This document shows, one piece after another, positions 1-7,501 of a stretch of DNA of 13,344 nucleotides; position 1 is the first letter of the stretch, and each line of letters opens with the position of its first letter. A model generated the notes under the pieces. That model saw only the letters and a list, made by a program, of their open reading frames with translations. It was not told the DNA's origin and ran no database searches. The DNA comes from Bacteroidales bacterium (GTDB lineage: Bacteria; Bacteroidota; Bacteroidia; Bacteroidales; UBA932), in NCBI GenBank assembly GCA_024401945.1, contig JAKSKC010000031.1, forward strand, positions 1-13,344. Reading direction: 5' to 3'. A program made the position numbers and the translations under genes.

Positions 1-13
1 GCACACCCACGAA

Positions 14-259
14 CTACCAATCAAGGTGACTCTTGTGCGGCGTGCCGGGGGGCGCGTCATGCCAGCCAGGTCGGTTGTGGCCGCGGCCGCGAGGACTGGC
101 GGTAAGAAGACAGAGCATGGGACGCAACTGCTTGCCCGAACGCGAAAGCAGGCTTCTGTTGACTTTCCCGAGCAGCTCGACATCAGTCTCCAGCGCCCCG
201 TCAATCAGTTCCTGCATCCTCGTCCATCCCTTGCCGAGGAACGATATTATCTCCCCCAT
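14..259 (-). CDS. Polyprenyl synthetase, N-terminal fragment (disrupted)
   Basis: The first ~54 residues look like the N-terminus of a trans-isoprenyl diphosphate synthase, the family that condenses isopentenyl diphosphate with allylic diphosphates to make quinone or lipid-carrier side chains in the cytoplasm. The visible signature is SGKQLRPMLCLL at residues 41-52, matching the family's GK-x-(L/M)-RP region, whose Lys/Arg bind isopentenyl diphosphate. After base ~98 the reading frame continues as unrelated Pro/Arg/His-rich sequence and stops at a TAG at 14-16. The expected helix leading to the first Asp-rich motif (DDxxD) is missing in this frame, and I could not recognise it in the +1 frame either. 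The family normally has about 320 residues. I chose the ATG at 259, two bases after the upstream LOG stop, rather than the ATG at 322, because residues before MGEI do not resemble the family. The cause could be a frameshift, a rearrangement or an assembly edge artefact. Confidence 0.6.
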   Translation of the reverse strand: MGEIISFLGKGWTRMQELIDGALETDVELLGKVNRSLLSRSGKQLRPMLCLLTASPRGRGHNRPGWHDAPPGTPHKSHLDW

Positions 260-261
260 TA

Positions 262-792
262 TCACAGGCAAGCCTTTATTTCCTCTATTGATTCCGGGAA
301 CGAGATAAGCGCCCGGTCGCATTCCGCGAGCATCCTTGTCTCAACCAGATGGTCGAGAAGGCCCTTCAGATGGTCATAGAACCCGCGATAGTTGAAGGCC
401 ATCACCTTTCCGGAATATTTGTGCAGCTTGGCCAGGGTGAGCGTCTCCATAAGCTCCTCCATAGTCCCTATGCCGCCGGGAAGGGCTATGGCCACGGACG
501 TTCCCTCGCGCATCGCCTCCTTTCTCTGGGCCATCGTATCGGTCCATACGAGTTCATCAAGGCCCGGGTAGCGGTACTGTTCCATAAAGCGTGGGAGAAT
601 GCCCCTGTGAGTGCCGCCGAATTCCTCGACAGCCTTGGACACCACCCCCATCGTACCCTTCACGGTACCCCCGGACACGACCTCATAACCAGCCAAACAG
701 ACTGCACGGACAACTTCCCGTGCAGCCTGATTGTAAGATGGATCTATATCATAACTGGCGGAGCAGAAAATCACCGCCCTTTTGTCACTCAT
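262..792 (-). CDS. LOG-family Rossmann-fold protein (TIGR00730 type)
   Basis: This 176-residue protein belongs to the LOG / 'lysine decarboxylase-like' family. Characterised members are phosphoribohydrolases that release the base from cytokinin riboside or other nucleoside 5'-monophosphates. Visible motifs are an N-terminal beta strand with the Rossmann-like CSAS at 10-13, GGTVKGTMG at 41-49 (family GGxxxGxMG), MAQRKEAM at 87-94 (family MxxRK) and PGGIGTMEE at 105-113, the family's hallmark PGGxGTxxE with the catalytic Glu. The length is normal for bacterial members. The start is the ATG at 792, four bases after the stop of the outer-membrane barrel gene, and the prenyl synthase start follows two bases after this stop, so it sits inside a run of co-directional genes. 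Family assignment is secure. The true substrate in this organism cannot be read from the sequence; nucleotide salvage or housecleaning is an inference. Confidence 0.92.
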   Translation of the reverse strand: MSDKRAVIFCSASYDIDPSYNQAAREVVRAVCLAGYEVVSGGTVKGTMGVVSKAVEEFGGTHRGILPRFMEQYRYPGLDELVWTDTMAQRKEAMREGTSVAIALPGGIGTMEELMETLTLAKLHKYSGKVMAFNYRGFYDHLKGLLDHLVETRMLAECDRALISFPESIEEIKACL

Positions 793-796
793 AACT

Positions 797-1396
797 TTAG
801 AATAGAATAGCGACAGTGGCTGATATTCCGTTGCATTTGCTGTTAACCACAGTCGTGAAGCTCTGCCAGCTGAACCCGTACAGGTCGCCGAGGTTCCAGA
901 AATAGCGCGCGGACAGCTGGACGTGATTGAAAAGGTCCAGACCTATTCCGGCACCGACACCGTATTCGAACTTGCTGGCAATGTTGTTCCAGGTATCCTC
1001 ACCGTTGATCTTGTTGCTTACGGCATAGCCGAGGAAAGGCTCGGCGAATACATACGGACGGACTGCCTTGAAGTCCCAGCCGAACTGAAGCTGTACAGGA
1101 AGCTCGATGAATCCGGTGCTGAGATTCGCGTTCAACTTTCCTTCGAATTCACTGAGTTTCACGCCCTTGACCGCATACTGCAGACCCGGCTGTACTGCAA
1201 AGAACGATGCAACAGGGAACTTGGCGGCGATACCGACGTGATACTGGTTGATATTCTCTGTAGTTACTTCCTTGACGCTTGCTACCGAAGATGTCAGACC
1301 GCCCATTATTGCGAACTGGGTCTTCCTTGTCTTCTCCTGCGCATTTGAAAGAATGCAGCCGAGAAGCAGCACGATGCATATAAATGTACGTTTCAT
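797..1396 (-). CDS. Outer-membrane beta-barrel protein, PorT-like
   Basis: This 199-residue protein has a signal peptide (MKR, hydrophobic residues 4-17, probable cleavage after SNA at 17-19). The rest is alternating polar/hydrophobic beta-strand sequence rich in Gly and aromatics, ending in ILF; a C-terminal Phe is typical of outer-membrane barrels recognised by the BAM complex. Strand-like segments such as QFAIMGGL, FIELPVQLQF, VRPYVFAEPFLGYAV, EYGVGAGIGL and VQLSARYFW resemble the 'outer membrane protein beta-barrel' (PorT-like) domain common in Bacteroidetes. An internal LLGC at 11-14 could mimic a lipobox, but the later SNA site fits a barrel better. The role is not predictable; members include gliding/secretion accessory barrels and many unknowns. 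The start follows the thioredoxin stop by one base, so the pair is very probably co-transcribed. Confidence 0.8.
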   Translation of the reverse strand: MKRTFICIVLLLGCILSNAQEKTRKTQFAIMGGLTSSVASVKEVTTENINQYHVGIAAKFPVASFFAVQPGLQYAVKGVKLSEFEGKLNANLSTGFIELPVQLQFGWDFKAVRPYVFAEPFLGYAVSNKINGEDTWNNIASKFEYGVGAGIGLDLFNHVQLSARYFWNLGDLYGFSWQSFTTVVNSKCNGISATVAILF

Positions 1397-1397
1397 A

Positions 1398-1712
1398 CTA
1401 CAGCAATGAATTAAGTTTGGCTTCTATTTCTGCTTTTGATACCAGACCGACGCTTCTGTCGACCAGCTGTCCGTCCTTGAAATAAAGAAGAGCGGGGATG
1501 TTGCGGATGCCGTAGGTCACGGCTACATCCTCACAGTCCTCGACATTGCACTTGGCGATGGTCGCACGGCCTGCGAACTCCTCCGCTATCTCGTCCACAG
1601 TAGGGATGAGGATACGGCAAGGACCGCACCAGGCAGCCCAGAAATCAATCATCACAACCTTTGAGGATGCGAGGATTTCCTGAATGTTCGTTTCGGTTAT
1701 TACTTTTTCCAT
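1398..1712 (-). CDS. trxA: Thioredoxin
   Basis: This 104-residue protein is the length of a classical cytoplasmic thioredoxin, which reduces protein disulfides and is recharged by thioredoxin reductase. The active site WCGPC is at residues 28-32 inside FWAAWCGPCR, and the conserved cis-proline is at 73 in RNIPALLYF. The fold order (beta-alpha-beta up to the active site, then the C-terminal beta-beta-alpha with FKDGQLVDRSVG) is intact. I use the ATG at 1712. The longer in-frame start at 1784 would add 24 residues that overlap the upstream gene and have no counterpart in thioredoxins. There is no signal peptide, so it should be cytoplasmic. A promoter-like TTTG / TAnnTTTG pair lies just upstream, so this gene may be transcribed separately as well as by read-through. 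Naming it trxA is by family; other thioredoxin paralogues may exist in the genome. Confidence 0.92.
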   Translation of the reverse strand: MEKVITETNIQEILASSKVVMIDFWAAWCGPCRILIPTVDEIAEEFAGRATIAKCNVEDCEDVAVTYGIRNIPALLYFKDGQLVDRSVGLVSKAEIEAKLNSLL

Positions 1713-1717
1713 AGCCG

Positions 1718-1752
1718 CAAAATTAATAAATTGTTTCAATATTCCAGACAAA
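1718..1752 (-). promoter_or_regulatory. Possible Bacteroidetes-type promoter upstream of thioredoxin
   Basis: On the minus strand TTTG (1752-1749) is followed, after 23 bases, by TAATTTTG (1725-1718), matching the Bacteroidetes sigma-ABfr consensus of a -33 TTTG and a -7 TAnnTTTG. The spacing is longer than the usual 19-21. The -7 box is so close to the ATG at 1712 that the transcript would be leaderless or nearly so. The region is also the A/T-rich end of the upstream gene, so chance is quite possible. Confidence 0.2.
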
Positions 1753-2016
1753 TGCGCGAAGACCGAGAGCCTGAGCCTCCTCATCGCGGCGTTTAACCTC
1801 CTTGAGGATGCCGTCCACGAGTCCGTCCTCCACCACCGTGAAGATGGCGTTGTTCATCTCCGGCCAGGCGTGACTTCCCATACGCGGGATTCCGTCATTT
1901 GTGCCCCTGCCCTGGATTTCCTGCCATCGGGTATAGCCCCTCTGACCGAAACTCTCAAGTACTTCGGCTATCTCTTCATTATATGCCTGATTGTATGTCA
2001 AGAATATGGCTTTCAT
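1723..2016 (-). CDS. PII-like, RND-transporter-associated protein (PG0541 type)
   Basis: This 97-residue soluble protein is encoded directly behind an RND pump. The composition and order (beta strand MKAIFLTYN, helix 12-22, strand, loop GRGTNDGIPRMGSHAWPEM at 36-54, strand NNAIFTVVED, helix 66-83, final strand) match a PII/CutA-like ferredoxin-type fold. They also match the small 'PG0541 family transporter-associated' proteins known from Bacteroidales. The loop at the position of the PII T-loop is rich in Gly with His49 and Trp51, plausible ligand-contact residues. The start is the ATG at 2016, which overlaps the pump stop as ATGA; no clear Shine-Dalgarno is present, so translation is probably coupled to the pump. 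An upstream in-frame ATG at 2118 would read through the pump's C-terminus and is rejected. The inferred role is sensing or modulating the pump; no function can be proved from sequence. Confidence 0.75.
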   Translation of the reverse strand: MKAIFLTYNQAYNEEIAEVLESFGQRGYTRWQEIQGRGTNDGIPRMGSHAWPEMNNAIFTVVEDGLVDGILKEVKRRDEEAQALGLRAFVWNIETIY

Positions 2017-5000
2017 TTCTTTTTCGATTTTTTGTTTTCCTGCATTGTCGCAAACGAACAGTAGATGGTAGGGATGAGTACGAGGGTGATCAGCGTCGAT
2101 ATGGTAAGACCCCAGCATACAACCATACCGAGAGGTCTCCAGAGCTCCGCACCTTCACCGGTTCCTATGGCGAGAGGTATCATACCGAGCACGGTGGTGA
2201 GGGTTGTCATGAGGATAGGGCGCAGACGGCTCTTCGCCGCGGTGACACTCGCCTCGACTATGCCCATTCCCCTCTCCCGGCACAGGATTGTGTAGTCGAT
2301 GAGCACGATACCGTTCTTCACGACTATACCCAGAAGGATGATGAGACCGATCATACCCATTATACCCATAGGCATATTGTTGACCCAGAGTCCGAGGATG
2401 ACGCCCGTAAGCGCGAACGGAACCGAGAACATAATCACGAACGGACTCATGAACGACTCGAACTGGGATGCCATAACCATATAGACAAGTATGACGATCA
2501 GCACCATAAGCACTATCATATCCCCGAACATATCCTGCTGGTCCTCATAGTCTCCGGATATCACTACCGAAAGCGATAACGGGATCTCGGTGGCTGAGAT
2601 AGCCCTCTGTGATGCCTCCACAGCCTCGGAAAGGGCCTTTCCGCGCGCTACGACACCCTTTACGGTGATGAGTCTCTCACGGTCCTTCCTCTCGATGGTA
2701 GGAGGAACCGCTGTCTCGACTATCGTACCTATCTCCTTCAGGCGGACGGCGGCACCGGTTGCATTGTAGACAATGGTGTTGCCGAGGTCCTCGACATTGC
2801 GCCTGAACTCAGGCGCATATCTCACCCTGATCTTGTATTCCTCGCCTTCCTCCCTGTAATATGAGGAGACTGAACCGCTCATCGCGGCGCTGAACGCCGC
2901 TCCCGCGGTGGATGAATTGAGTCCGTTGAGGGCAAGTTTGGTACGGTCGAAGACTATCTGGTATTCAGGCGTGTACTCATCACGGCTGAGGGTAACCTGC
3001 GAGAATGCCGGTTCATTGTCCATCTTGGCCTTCAGGGCCCTTGCAATCTCGTCCGTGTCCTCGAAACTGTAGCCGTAGACCTCGATATCCACGGATGAAG
3101 CACCGTTGCCCATTCCCATTCCGCCACCTTCGGTGACGAGGGCCTTGCGGATCTCAGGATAATCCCTGAGGATTTCACGGACCTGGTCGGCGATCTCCGC
3201 AGTGGAACGGTCCCTGGTCTTGATGCTTCCGAGATTGATGTTCATTGTCACGACGTGGGTTCCGTTGTTCTGCATATTGGCGAAAGTGTTGTCCGAATCC
3301 GCCTGACCGTATGCATAGTTCAGGACCTTTATCTCCGGGACCTCGCTGCTTATCTGGTTGTAAACCCTTCTTGCGAAATCCGCAGTCACGGCCTGGGCCG
3401 TTCCGCGCGGGAGTTCGAGAGTTACACTCAGACGTCCGTTGTCGCTGTTGGAGAACAGCTCGGTCTTTATCTTAGGTCCGATGAGCACGAGGACTGCGAC
3501 AAAAATACCGATTGCGCTGACTACTACGGCGCTGCGATGGCTGGTAGCCCAGTTGATAAGTCTTGAATAACCGTGTGATATCTTGTCGAGGCCATTGTTG
3601 ATAGGGACGAACAGTCTCTGGTACGCCTTGCCGTGTTTCCTGTTCGGATTGAGGAAACGGGAACAGAGCATAGGCATAAGCGTGAGGGCCGCAATCGTAG
3701 ACACTATCATGATGATGCTGACGATCCATCCGAGCTGGCGGAAGAGAATTCCGGCCATACCTGAAAGCATTGTGAGAGGGAGGAACACGCAGAGCATCGT
3801 CAAAGTGGATGCTATGACGGAGATACCTACCTCGGAGGTGCCGTGAACGGCTGCCTCGGCCGGCTTCTCGCCCCTGGAGAGATGGGTGGTCACGTTCTCG
3901 AGCACGACGATGGCGTCATCCACCACCATACCTATGGCAATGGACAGGGCCGACATCGAAACGATGTTCAGGGTGTTGCCCGTGGCATAGAGGTAAACCA
4001 GGGATGCCAGCAGGGCTATAGGGATGGAGAGAATGATGATGACCGTCGACTTCCAGTCTCCCAGGAAGACGAATACCACGAGCATAACCACCAGGAAGGT
4101 GATGAGGATGGTGTCCCTGAGGGAGTTGATGGAGTTGATGATGTTCTCCGAAGTATCTACGATGGTCGTCAGATGGATGTCGGGAGGAAGGGTCTTCTGT
4201 ATCTCGACAAGGGATTTCTTGATGCGGCGGACCACATTCACGGTATTGGCGCCGCTCTGTTTCTGGATTGTGATTCTCGCTGCACGGATACCATTGGTGA
4301 AGGATTCCTGCTCCTTCTCCTCAGGTCCGTCATACAGCGTGGCCACATCCCTCAGGTACACGGTCATACCGTTGGAAGCCCCTACGACGATATTGAGCAT
4401 ATCGGAAGGGTCCTCGAACTCTCCCTCAACCCTCAGGGTGTAGGTGTCGGAGCCTATATCGATGTTTCCTGACGGGAGGTTCCTGTTCTCGGCACCTATC
4501 ACACTGGAAATGGTGTTGATGCTGAGTCCGTAGGCCGCCAGCTTGTTAGGATCGCAGAATACCTGGATCTCACGGGTAGGAGCACCGATCACGGAAACCG
4601 TACCGACACCCGGGACACGCGCGAGAGGTGTGGACAGTTTGTCGTCAAGTATCTTGTCCAGACCCGGGAGAGACTCTTCCGCCGTGGCGGAGAGCATCAT
4701 CACCGGCATCATATCGGCGCTGAACTTGAAGATGACAGGCTGCGTGACACCGTCAGGGAGCATACTGTTCACCATATCCAGTTTGTCACGCACATCGTTG
4801 GTGGCAGTCTCGATATCCGTGCCGTATTCGAACTGAAGGGTGAGCAGGGCAATGTTCTCCTTGCTCTGGGTAGTAAGTTTCTTGAGGTTCTCCACACCGT
4901 TGAGGGTATTCTCGAGAATCTTGGTGAGGTTGGTCTCTATATCCTGCGCATTCGCTCCCTGATATGATGACATCACCATAATCACGTTGGAGTCGAACTC

Positions 5001-5114
5001 AGGGAAGAGGTCGATACTGGTCTTGCTCAGTGAGAAGACACCGAACACCACGAAACTGAGGAAAATCAGCGCCGTGGTAACCGGATTCTTGACTGCAGTT
5101 CTAAATATGCTCAT
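2013..5114 (-). CDS. RND efflux pump, inner-membrane permease (AcrB/HAE1-like)
   Basis: This 1033-residue protein is the proton-driven inner-membrane subunit of a tripartite efflux pump and has the normal family length. TM1 lies at ~12-30, followed by the first periplasmic porter domain (GTDIETATNDVRDKL at 98-112). TM2-TM6 lie at ~337-480, with the proton-relay pair Asp399-Asp400 in GMVVDDAIVVLENV. A second porter domain spans ~555-860, and TM8-TM12 lie at ~865-1018, with Lys933 in GIVVKNGIVLID, equivalent to the AcrB relay lysine. All key residues are present, so the pump should be functional. Expression is organised with the adaptor and TolC genes immediately upstream: the ATG at 5114 has a strong GAGGAGGA ribosome site inside the end of the adaptor gene. 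The stop overlaps the PII-like gene by four bases. Substrates (drugs, bile salts, metals) cannot be told; the intact DD motif favours HAE1-type organic-compound export. Confidence 0.95.
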   Translation of the reverse strand: MSIFRTAVKNPVTTALIFLSFVVFGVFSLSKTSIDLFPEFDSNVIMVMSSYQGANAQDIETNLTKILENTLNGVENLKKLTTQSKENIALLTLQFEYGTDIETATNDVRDKLDMVNSMLPDGVTQPVIFKFSADMMPVMMLSATAEESLPGLDKILDDKLSTPLARVPGVGTVSVIGAPTREIQVFCDPNKLAAYGLSINTISSVIGAENRNLPSGNIDIGSDTYTLRVEGEFEDPSDMLNIVVGASNGMTVYLRDVATLYDGPEEKEQESFTNGIRAARITIQKQSGANTVNVVRRIKKSLVEIQKTLPPDIHLTTIVDTSENIINSINSLRDTILITFLVVMLVVFVFLGDWKSTVIIILSIPIALLASLVYLYATGNTLNIVSMSALSIAIGMVVDDAIVVLENVTTHLSRGEKPAEAAVHGTSEVGISVIASTLTMLCVFLPLTMLSGMAGILFRQLGWIVSIIMIVSTIAALTLMPMLCSRFLNPNRKHGKAYQRLFVPINNGLDKISHGYSRLINWATSHRSAVVVSAIGIFVAVLVLIGPKIKTELFSNSDNGRLSVTLELPRGTAQAVTADFARRVYNQISSEVPEIKVLNYAYGQADSDNTFANMQNNGTHVVTMNINLGSIKTRDRSTAEIADQVREILRDYPEIRKALVTEGGGMGMGNGASSVDIEVYGYSFEDTDEIARALKAKMDNEPAFSQVTLSRDEYTPEYQIVFDRTKLALNGLNSSTAGAAFSAAMSGSVSSYYREEGEEYKIRVRYAPEFRRNVEDLGNTIVYNATGAAVRLKEIGTIVETAVPPTIERKDRERLITVKGVVARGKALSEAVEASQRAISATEIPLSLSVVISGDYEDQQDMFGDMIVLMVLIVILVYMVMASQFESFMSPFVIMFSVPFALTGVILGLWVNNMPMGIMGMIGLIILLGIVVKNGIVLIDYTILCRERGMGIVEASVTAAKSRLRPILMTTLTTVLGMIPLAIGTGEGAELWRPLGMVVCWGLTISTLITLVLIPTIYCSFATMQENKKSKKK

Positions 5115-5118
5115 ACTG

Positions 5119-6153
5119 CTAGTCCTCCTCTATCACCTCAACCTTCTGACCCTCACGGAGTGTGAACGCACCGCGCACCACTACCTGCTCGCCTTCTCCG
5201 AGGCCTGTGAGGATCTCATACTTGTCGCCTATATGACGTCCGAGGGTCACACTCTTCTGTCTTACCGTGTTGTCCCCCTTGAGGACATACACTACCCTGA
5301 CTCCTGAACCCTGCTGCTTCACCACAGCCGCGTCAGGGATGACGATGCTGCTGTTGGCTCCCATCGTCACATCAACCCTGGCGAACATTCCCGGACGGAG
5401 GTCATAGTTCCTGTTCTGTACGTGAACCTCGGCGTTGAAGGTGTGGGACCTTGCATCCATCGTAGGATGGATCATCGCAATCTTTCCTTCGTAAGTCTTT
5501 CCCGGAAGGGCGTCGACACTTACTGAGACCTTGTCACCCGGCTTCACCTTCGTGTAGTCGGCCTCCGATACAGGGACCAGAAGCTTGACCGGAACGATCT
5601 GCTGCACGGTGAAAAGAGGCTGTCCCATCACGTACATATCCCCCTGGTCATAGTTCCTTGCGGTAACGACACCGTTTATAGGAGAAGTCAGATAAGTGTT
5701 CTGACGCAGGTTCTCATTGGTGGATTTGCTCACCTTGAGGGCCATCTCCACCTGGTCGAAATCCGACTGCGAGATTCCTCCCTTCTCAAGGAGGCTCTTG
5801 AGTCTCTCATACTCCGCCGTGTCATTGGCAAGCTTGATGTCGCTCTGTGCGAGCTGCAGGTCATCCATCGTTGCGAGGACCTGGCCCTTGGTCACGAAAC
5901 TTCCTATTTCAGTCTTGATACTCTTGATTCGGCCGGCGCTCTGAGGTGCGATGTTGTTGATAGCCGATGCCTGGACGGTCGATGAAAGGACCTGGTCCTG
6001 GTTGACGAGCTGGAGTTCAGCCCTCTGGACCCTGACTCTCGGGACTATCTCCACTGCCTGCTGTTCCTCTGTCTGCTTCTGCCCGCAGCCACAAGCGAGG
6101 GCGAGCACTGAAAATATAATAAGTGTCTTCTTCATATTCATAGGTTGTTTCAT
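5119..6153 (-). CDS. RND efflux periplasmic adaptor (membrane fusion protein), lipoprotein
   Basis: This 344-residue protein bridges the pump and the outer-membrane channel. A basic n-region and hydrophobic core (MKKTLIIFSVLALAC, from residue 7) lead to Cys21, with a second Cys at 23, a near-canonical lipobox. So it is probably processed by Lgt and signal peptidase II and anchored by lipid. Next come the first half of the lipoyl/barrel-sandwich domain (~65-97, AGRIKSIKTEIGSFVTKGQVLATMD), a short alpha-hairpin (~98-150), the second lipoyl half (~152-184, SPINGVVTARNYDQGDMY), a beta-barrel (~188-262) with the typical RPGMFARV, and a membrane-proximal C-terminus ending in acidic residues. The first ATG overlaps the TolC stop by one base (TAATG). 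Met7 (at 6135) is an alternative start giving a tidier signal peptide. Translation is likely coupled to tolC. Confidence 0.93.
   Translation of the reverse strand: MKQPMNMKKTLIIFSVLALACGCGQKQTEEQQAVEIVPRVRVQRAELQLVNQDQVLSSTVQASAINNIAPQSAGRIKSIKTEIGSFVTKGQVLATMDDLQLAQSDIKLANDTAEYERLKSLLEKGGISQSDFDQVEMALKVSKSTNENLRQNTYLTSPINGVVTARNYDQGDMYVMGQPLFTVQQIVPVKLLVPVSEADYTKVKPGDKVSVSVDALPGKTYEGKIAMIHPTMDARSHTFNAEVHVQNRNYDLRPGMFARVDVTMGANSSIVIPDAAVVKQQGSGVRVVYVLKGDNTVRQKSVTLGRHIGDKYEILTGLGEGEQVVVRGAFTLREGQKVEVIEED
5123..5130 (-). promoter_or_regulatory. Strong ribosome binding site for the RND permease
   Basis: The minus-strand octamer GAGGAGGA ends eight bases before the permease ATG at 5114 and is formed by the last codons (Glu-Glu-Asp) of the adaptor gene. 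It is among the best Shine-Dalgarno matches in the window and fixes the permease start. Confidence 0.7.
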
Positions 6154-7481
6154 TATTCGTACATCTTGAAATCATAGCCGAGCTGCTGTTCGAGCTGGGC
6201 CTTTGCCACAATATAACTGTATATGGCCTGTGAAACCCCGAGTTCGGACTGTGTGAGGACGAGCTGGGCGTCATTGAGGTCGGTAAGGGTGCTGCGCCCT
6301 ACGTTGTAGGACTGCTCCGCAATCGCATAGGCTTTCTGGGCAGTGGCAAGGGCGTCATCCGCGGCAAAATAGGAATTCGTGCTGGTCTCCATTGACTTGA
6401 GGCACTGACGGAGCGCGATCTTCAGCTGTCTTTCCGTGCTCTGGCGCTGGAGTTCCAGTTCGGACGCCATGGTCTTGCTCTGACGGACCGAATTCAGCCT
6501 CTTTCCTCCGGAGAATATAGGAATGTTGAGGGAGAGTCCTACAAATGAATAGGGAGACCAGTTGTACTGGCTGAAATTGTAGGTGTTGTCCGTAGCGCTG
6601 ATATTGTAGTTGAATGCCAGGGCCAGGCTCGGGATATATGCGTACTGCTGTGCCTTGACGCTGAGGGCGAGCTGCTCCGCCTGGATCTCAAGCTGCTTGA
6701 GGGCGGAGTTGTTCTCCAGTGAATAGTCCTGGGAATAGAGATCCCTGGAAAGTTCCTTCGCATAGTCGTGAAGGCTGCCGGACACCCCGATTTCCTCCTC
6801 GAGGTTGAGGCCCATCACCGCCTTGAGCTGCCAGAGGGCGATCTCGACGGCGCCATCGGAGTCATAAAGATTAGGGATGGCGTTGGCCAGATTGGCCTTT
6901 GCACGGACCAGATCGAGTTCGGAAGCCTTCTGTGCGTTATAGCGCATCTCTGTGGTGTTGCAGTTCACGAGGGCATTCTCATAAACCTCGCGGTACACCT
7001 CACGGACCTCCTTGGCCAGCAGGACTGCATAGAACGCAGTCTTGACCTGCGTCACCATATCAAGACGGGATGAACGGGCCTTCTCGACGGCCATCTCGAC
7101 GTCCTGGGCGGAGATCTTTATGCTTTCCCATACCTGGGCGTTGACCAAAGGCATGGCCGCCGACACTCCGGCAGACCAGGTGTTCCACCTTCCCACTTCG
7201 ATACCGTCGGGCGACATACCCTGCATATCGATATACATCTTCTGTTTTTTCAGTGTTCTCTGGTAGGAACCCGAGAAGTCAATCTGCGGGAAAAGCGCCG
7301 CATAGGTTCCCTTCTTTGCGTACTGAGTCCTCTCGATCTCCTTGTCGGCTATCTTAACCGTCTCATTTTCACTGAGAGCGATGTGAATAGCCTGCTCCAG
7401 ACTTATTTCAACCGGTGCATCCGTCTTAACTGAATCGACGGCTCCGAGAGACATCAAGCCCGCCACCAATAATCCAATCAT
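6153..7481 (-). CDS. TolC-family outer-membrane efflux channel
   Basis: This 442-residue protein is the outer-membrane exit duct of the tripartite pump encoded just downstream. It shows the two-fold repeated OEP structure: SLEQAIHIALSENETVKIAD at 27-46 is the characteristic first helix, followed by long amphipathic coiled-coil helices (~110-220), and the pattern repeats in the second half (ALKQLEIQAEQLALSVKAQQ through FVGLSLNIPIFSGG, then helices ~340-435). The PIFSGG stretch followed by long Gln/Ala-rich helices is typical, as is YNVGRSTLTDLNDAQ near the end. The N-terminus MIGLLVAGLMSLGA can serve as a signal peptide but lacks the usual basic residues. In-frame stops just upstream (TAG at 7487-7485) exclude a longer start. 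The gene begins 20 bases after lgt, and its stop shares one base with the adaptor start. Confidence 0.93.
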   Translation of the reverse strand: MIGLLVAGLMSLGAVDSVKTDAPVEISLEQAIHIALSENETVKIADKEIERTQYAKKGTYAALFPQIDFSGSYQRTLKKQKMYIDMQGMSPDGIEVGRWNTWSAGVSAAMPLVNAQVWESIKISAQDVEMAVEKARSSRLDMVTQVKTAFYAVLLAKEVREVYREVYENALVNCNTTEMRYNAQKASELDLVRAKANLANAIPNLYDSDGAVEIALWQLKAVMGLNLEEEIGVSGSLHDYAKELSRDLYSQDYSLENNSALKQLEIQAEQLALSVKAQQYAYIPSLALAFNYNISATDNTYNFSQYNWSPYSFVGLSLNIPIFSGGKRLNSVRQSKTMASELELQRQSTERQLKIALRQCLKSMETSTNSYFAADDALATAQKAYAIAEQSYNVGRSTLTDLNDAQLVLTQSELGVSQAIYSYIVAKAQLEQQLGYDFKMYE

Positions 7482-7501
7482 TTTCTACTATCTTTTTTTA
7501 C

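Noticed and set aside
1355..1360. LLGC in the signal peptide of the outer-membrane barrel protein as a lipobox
   Set aside because: A better signal peptidase I site (SNA before QEK) follows, and the mature part is a C-terminal-Phe beta-barrel, which is not usually lipidated.
1899..4472. Long plus-strand open frames (for example 1899-2579 and 3843-4472) opposite the RND permease
   Set aside because: They are His/Asp/Gly/Arg-rich mirror frames of a well-conserved pump with all catalytic residues intact; no domain, no ribosome site, no independent support.
7482..7501. A-rich stretch between lgt and the TolC gene considered as a terminator
   Set aside because: On the transcribed sense strand it is A-rich, not U-rich, and no G+C-rich hairpin precedes it.
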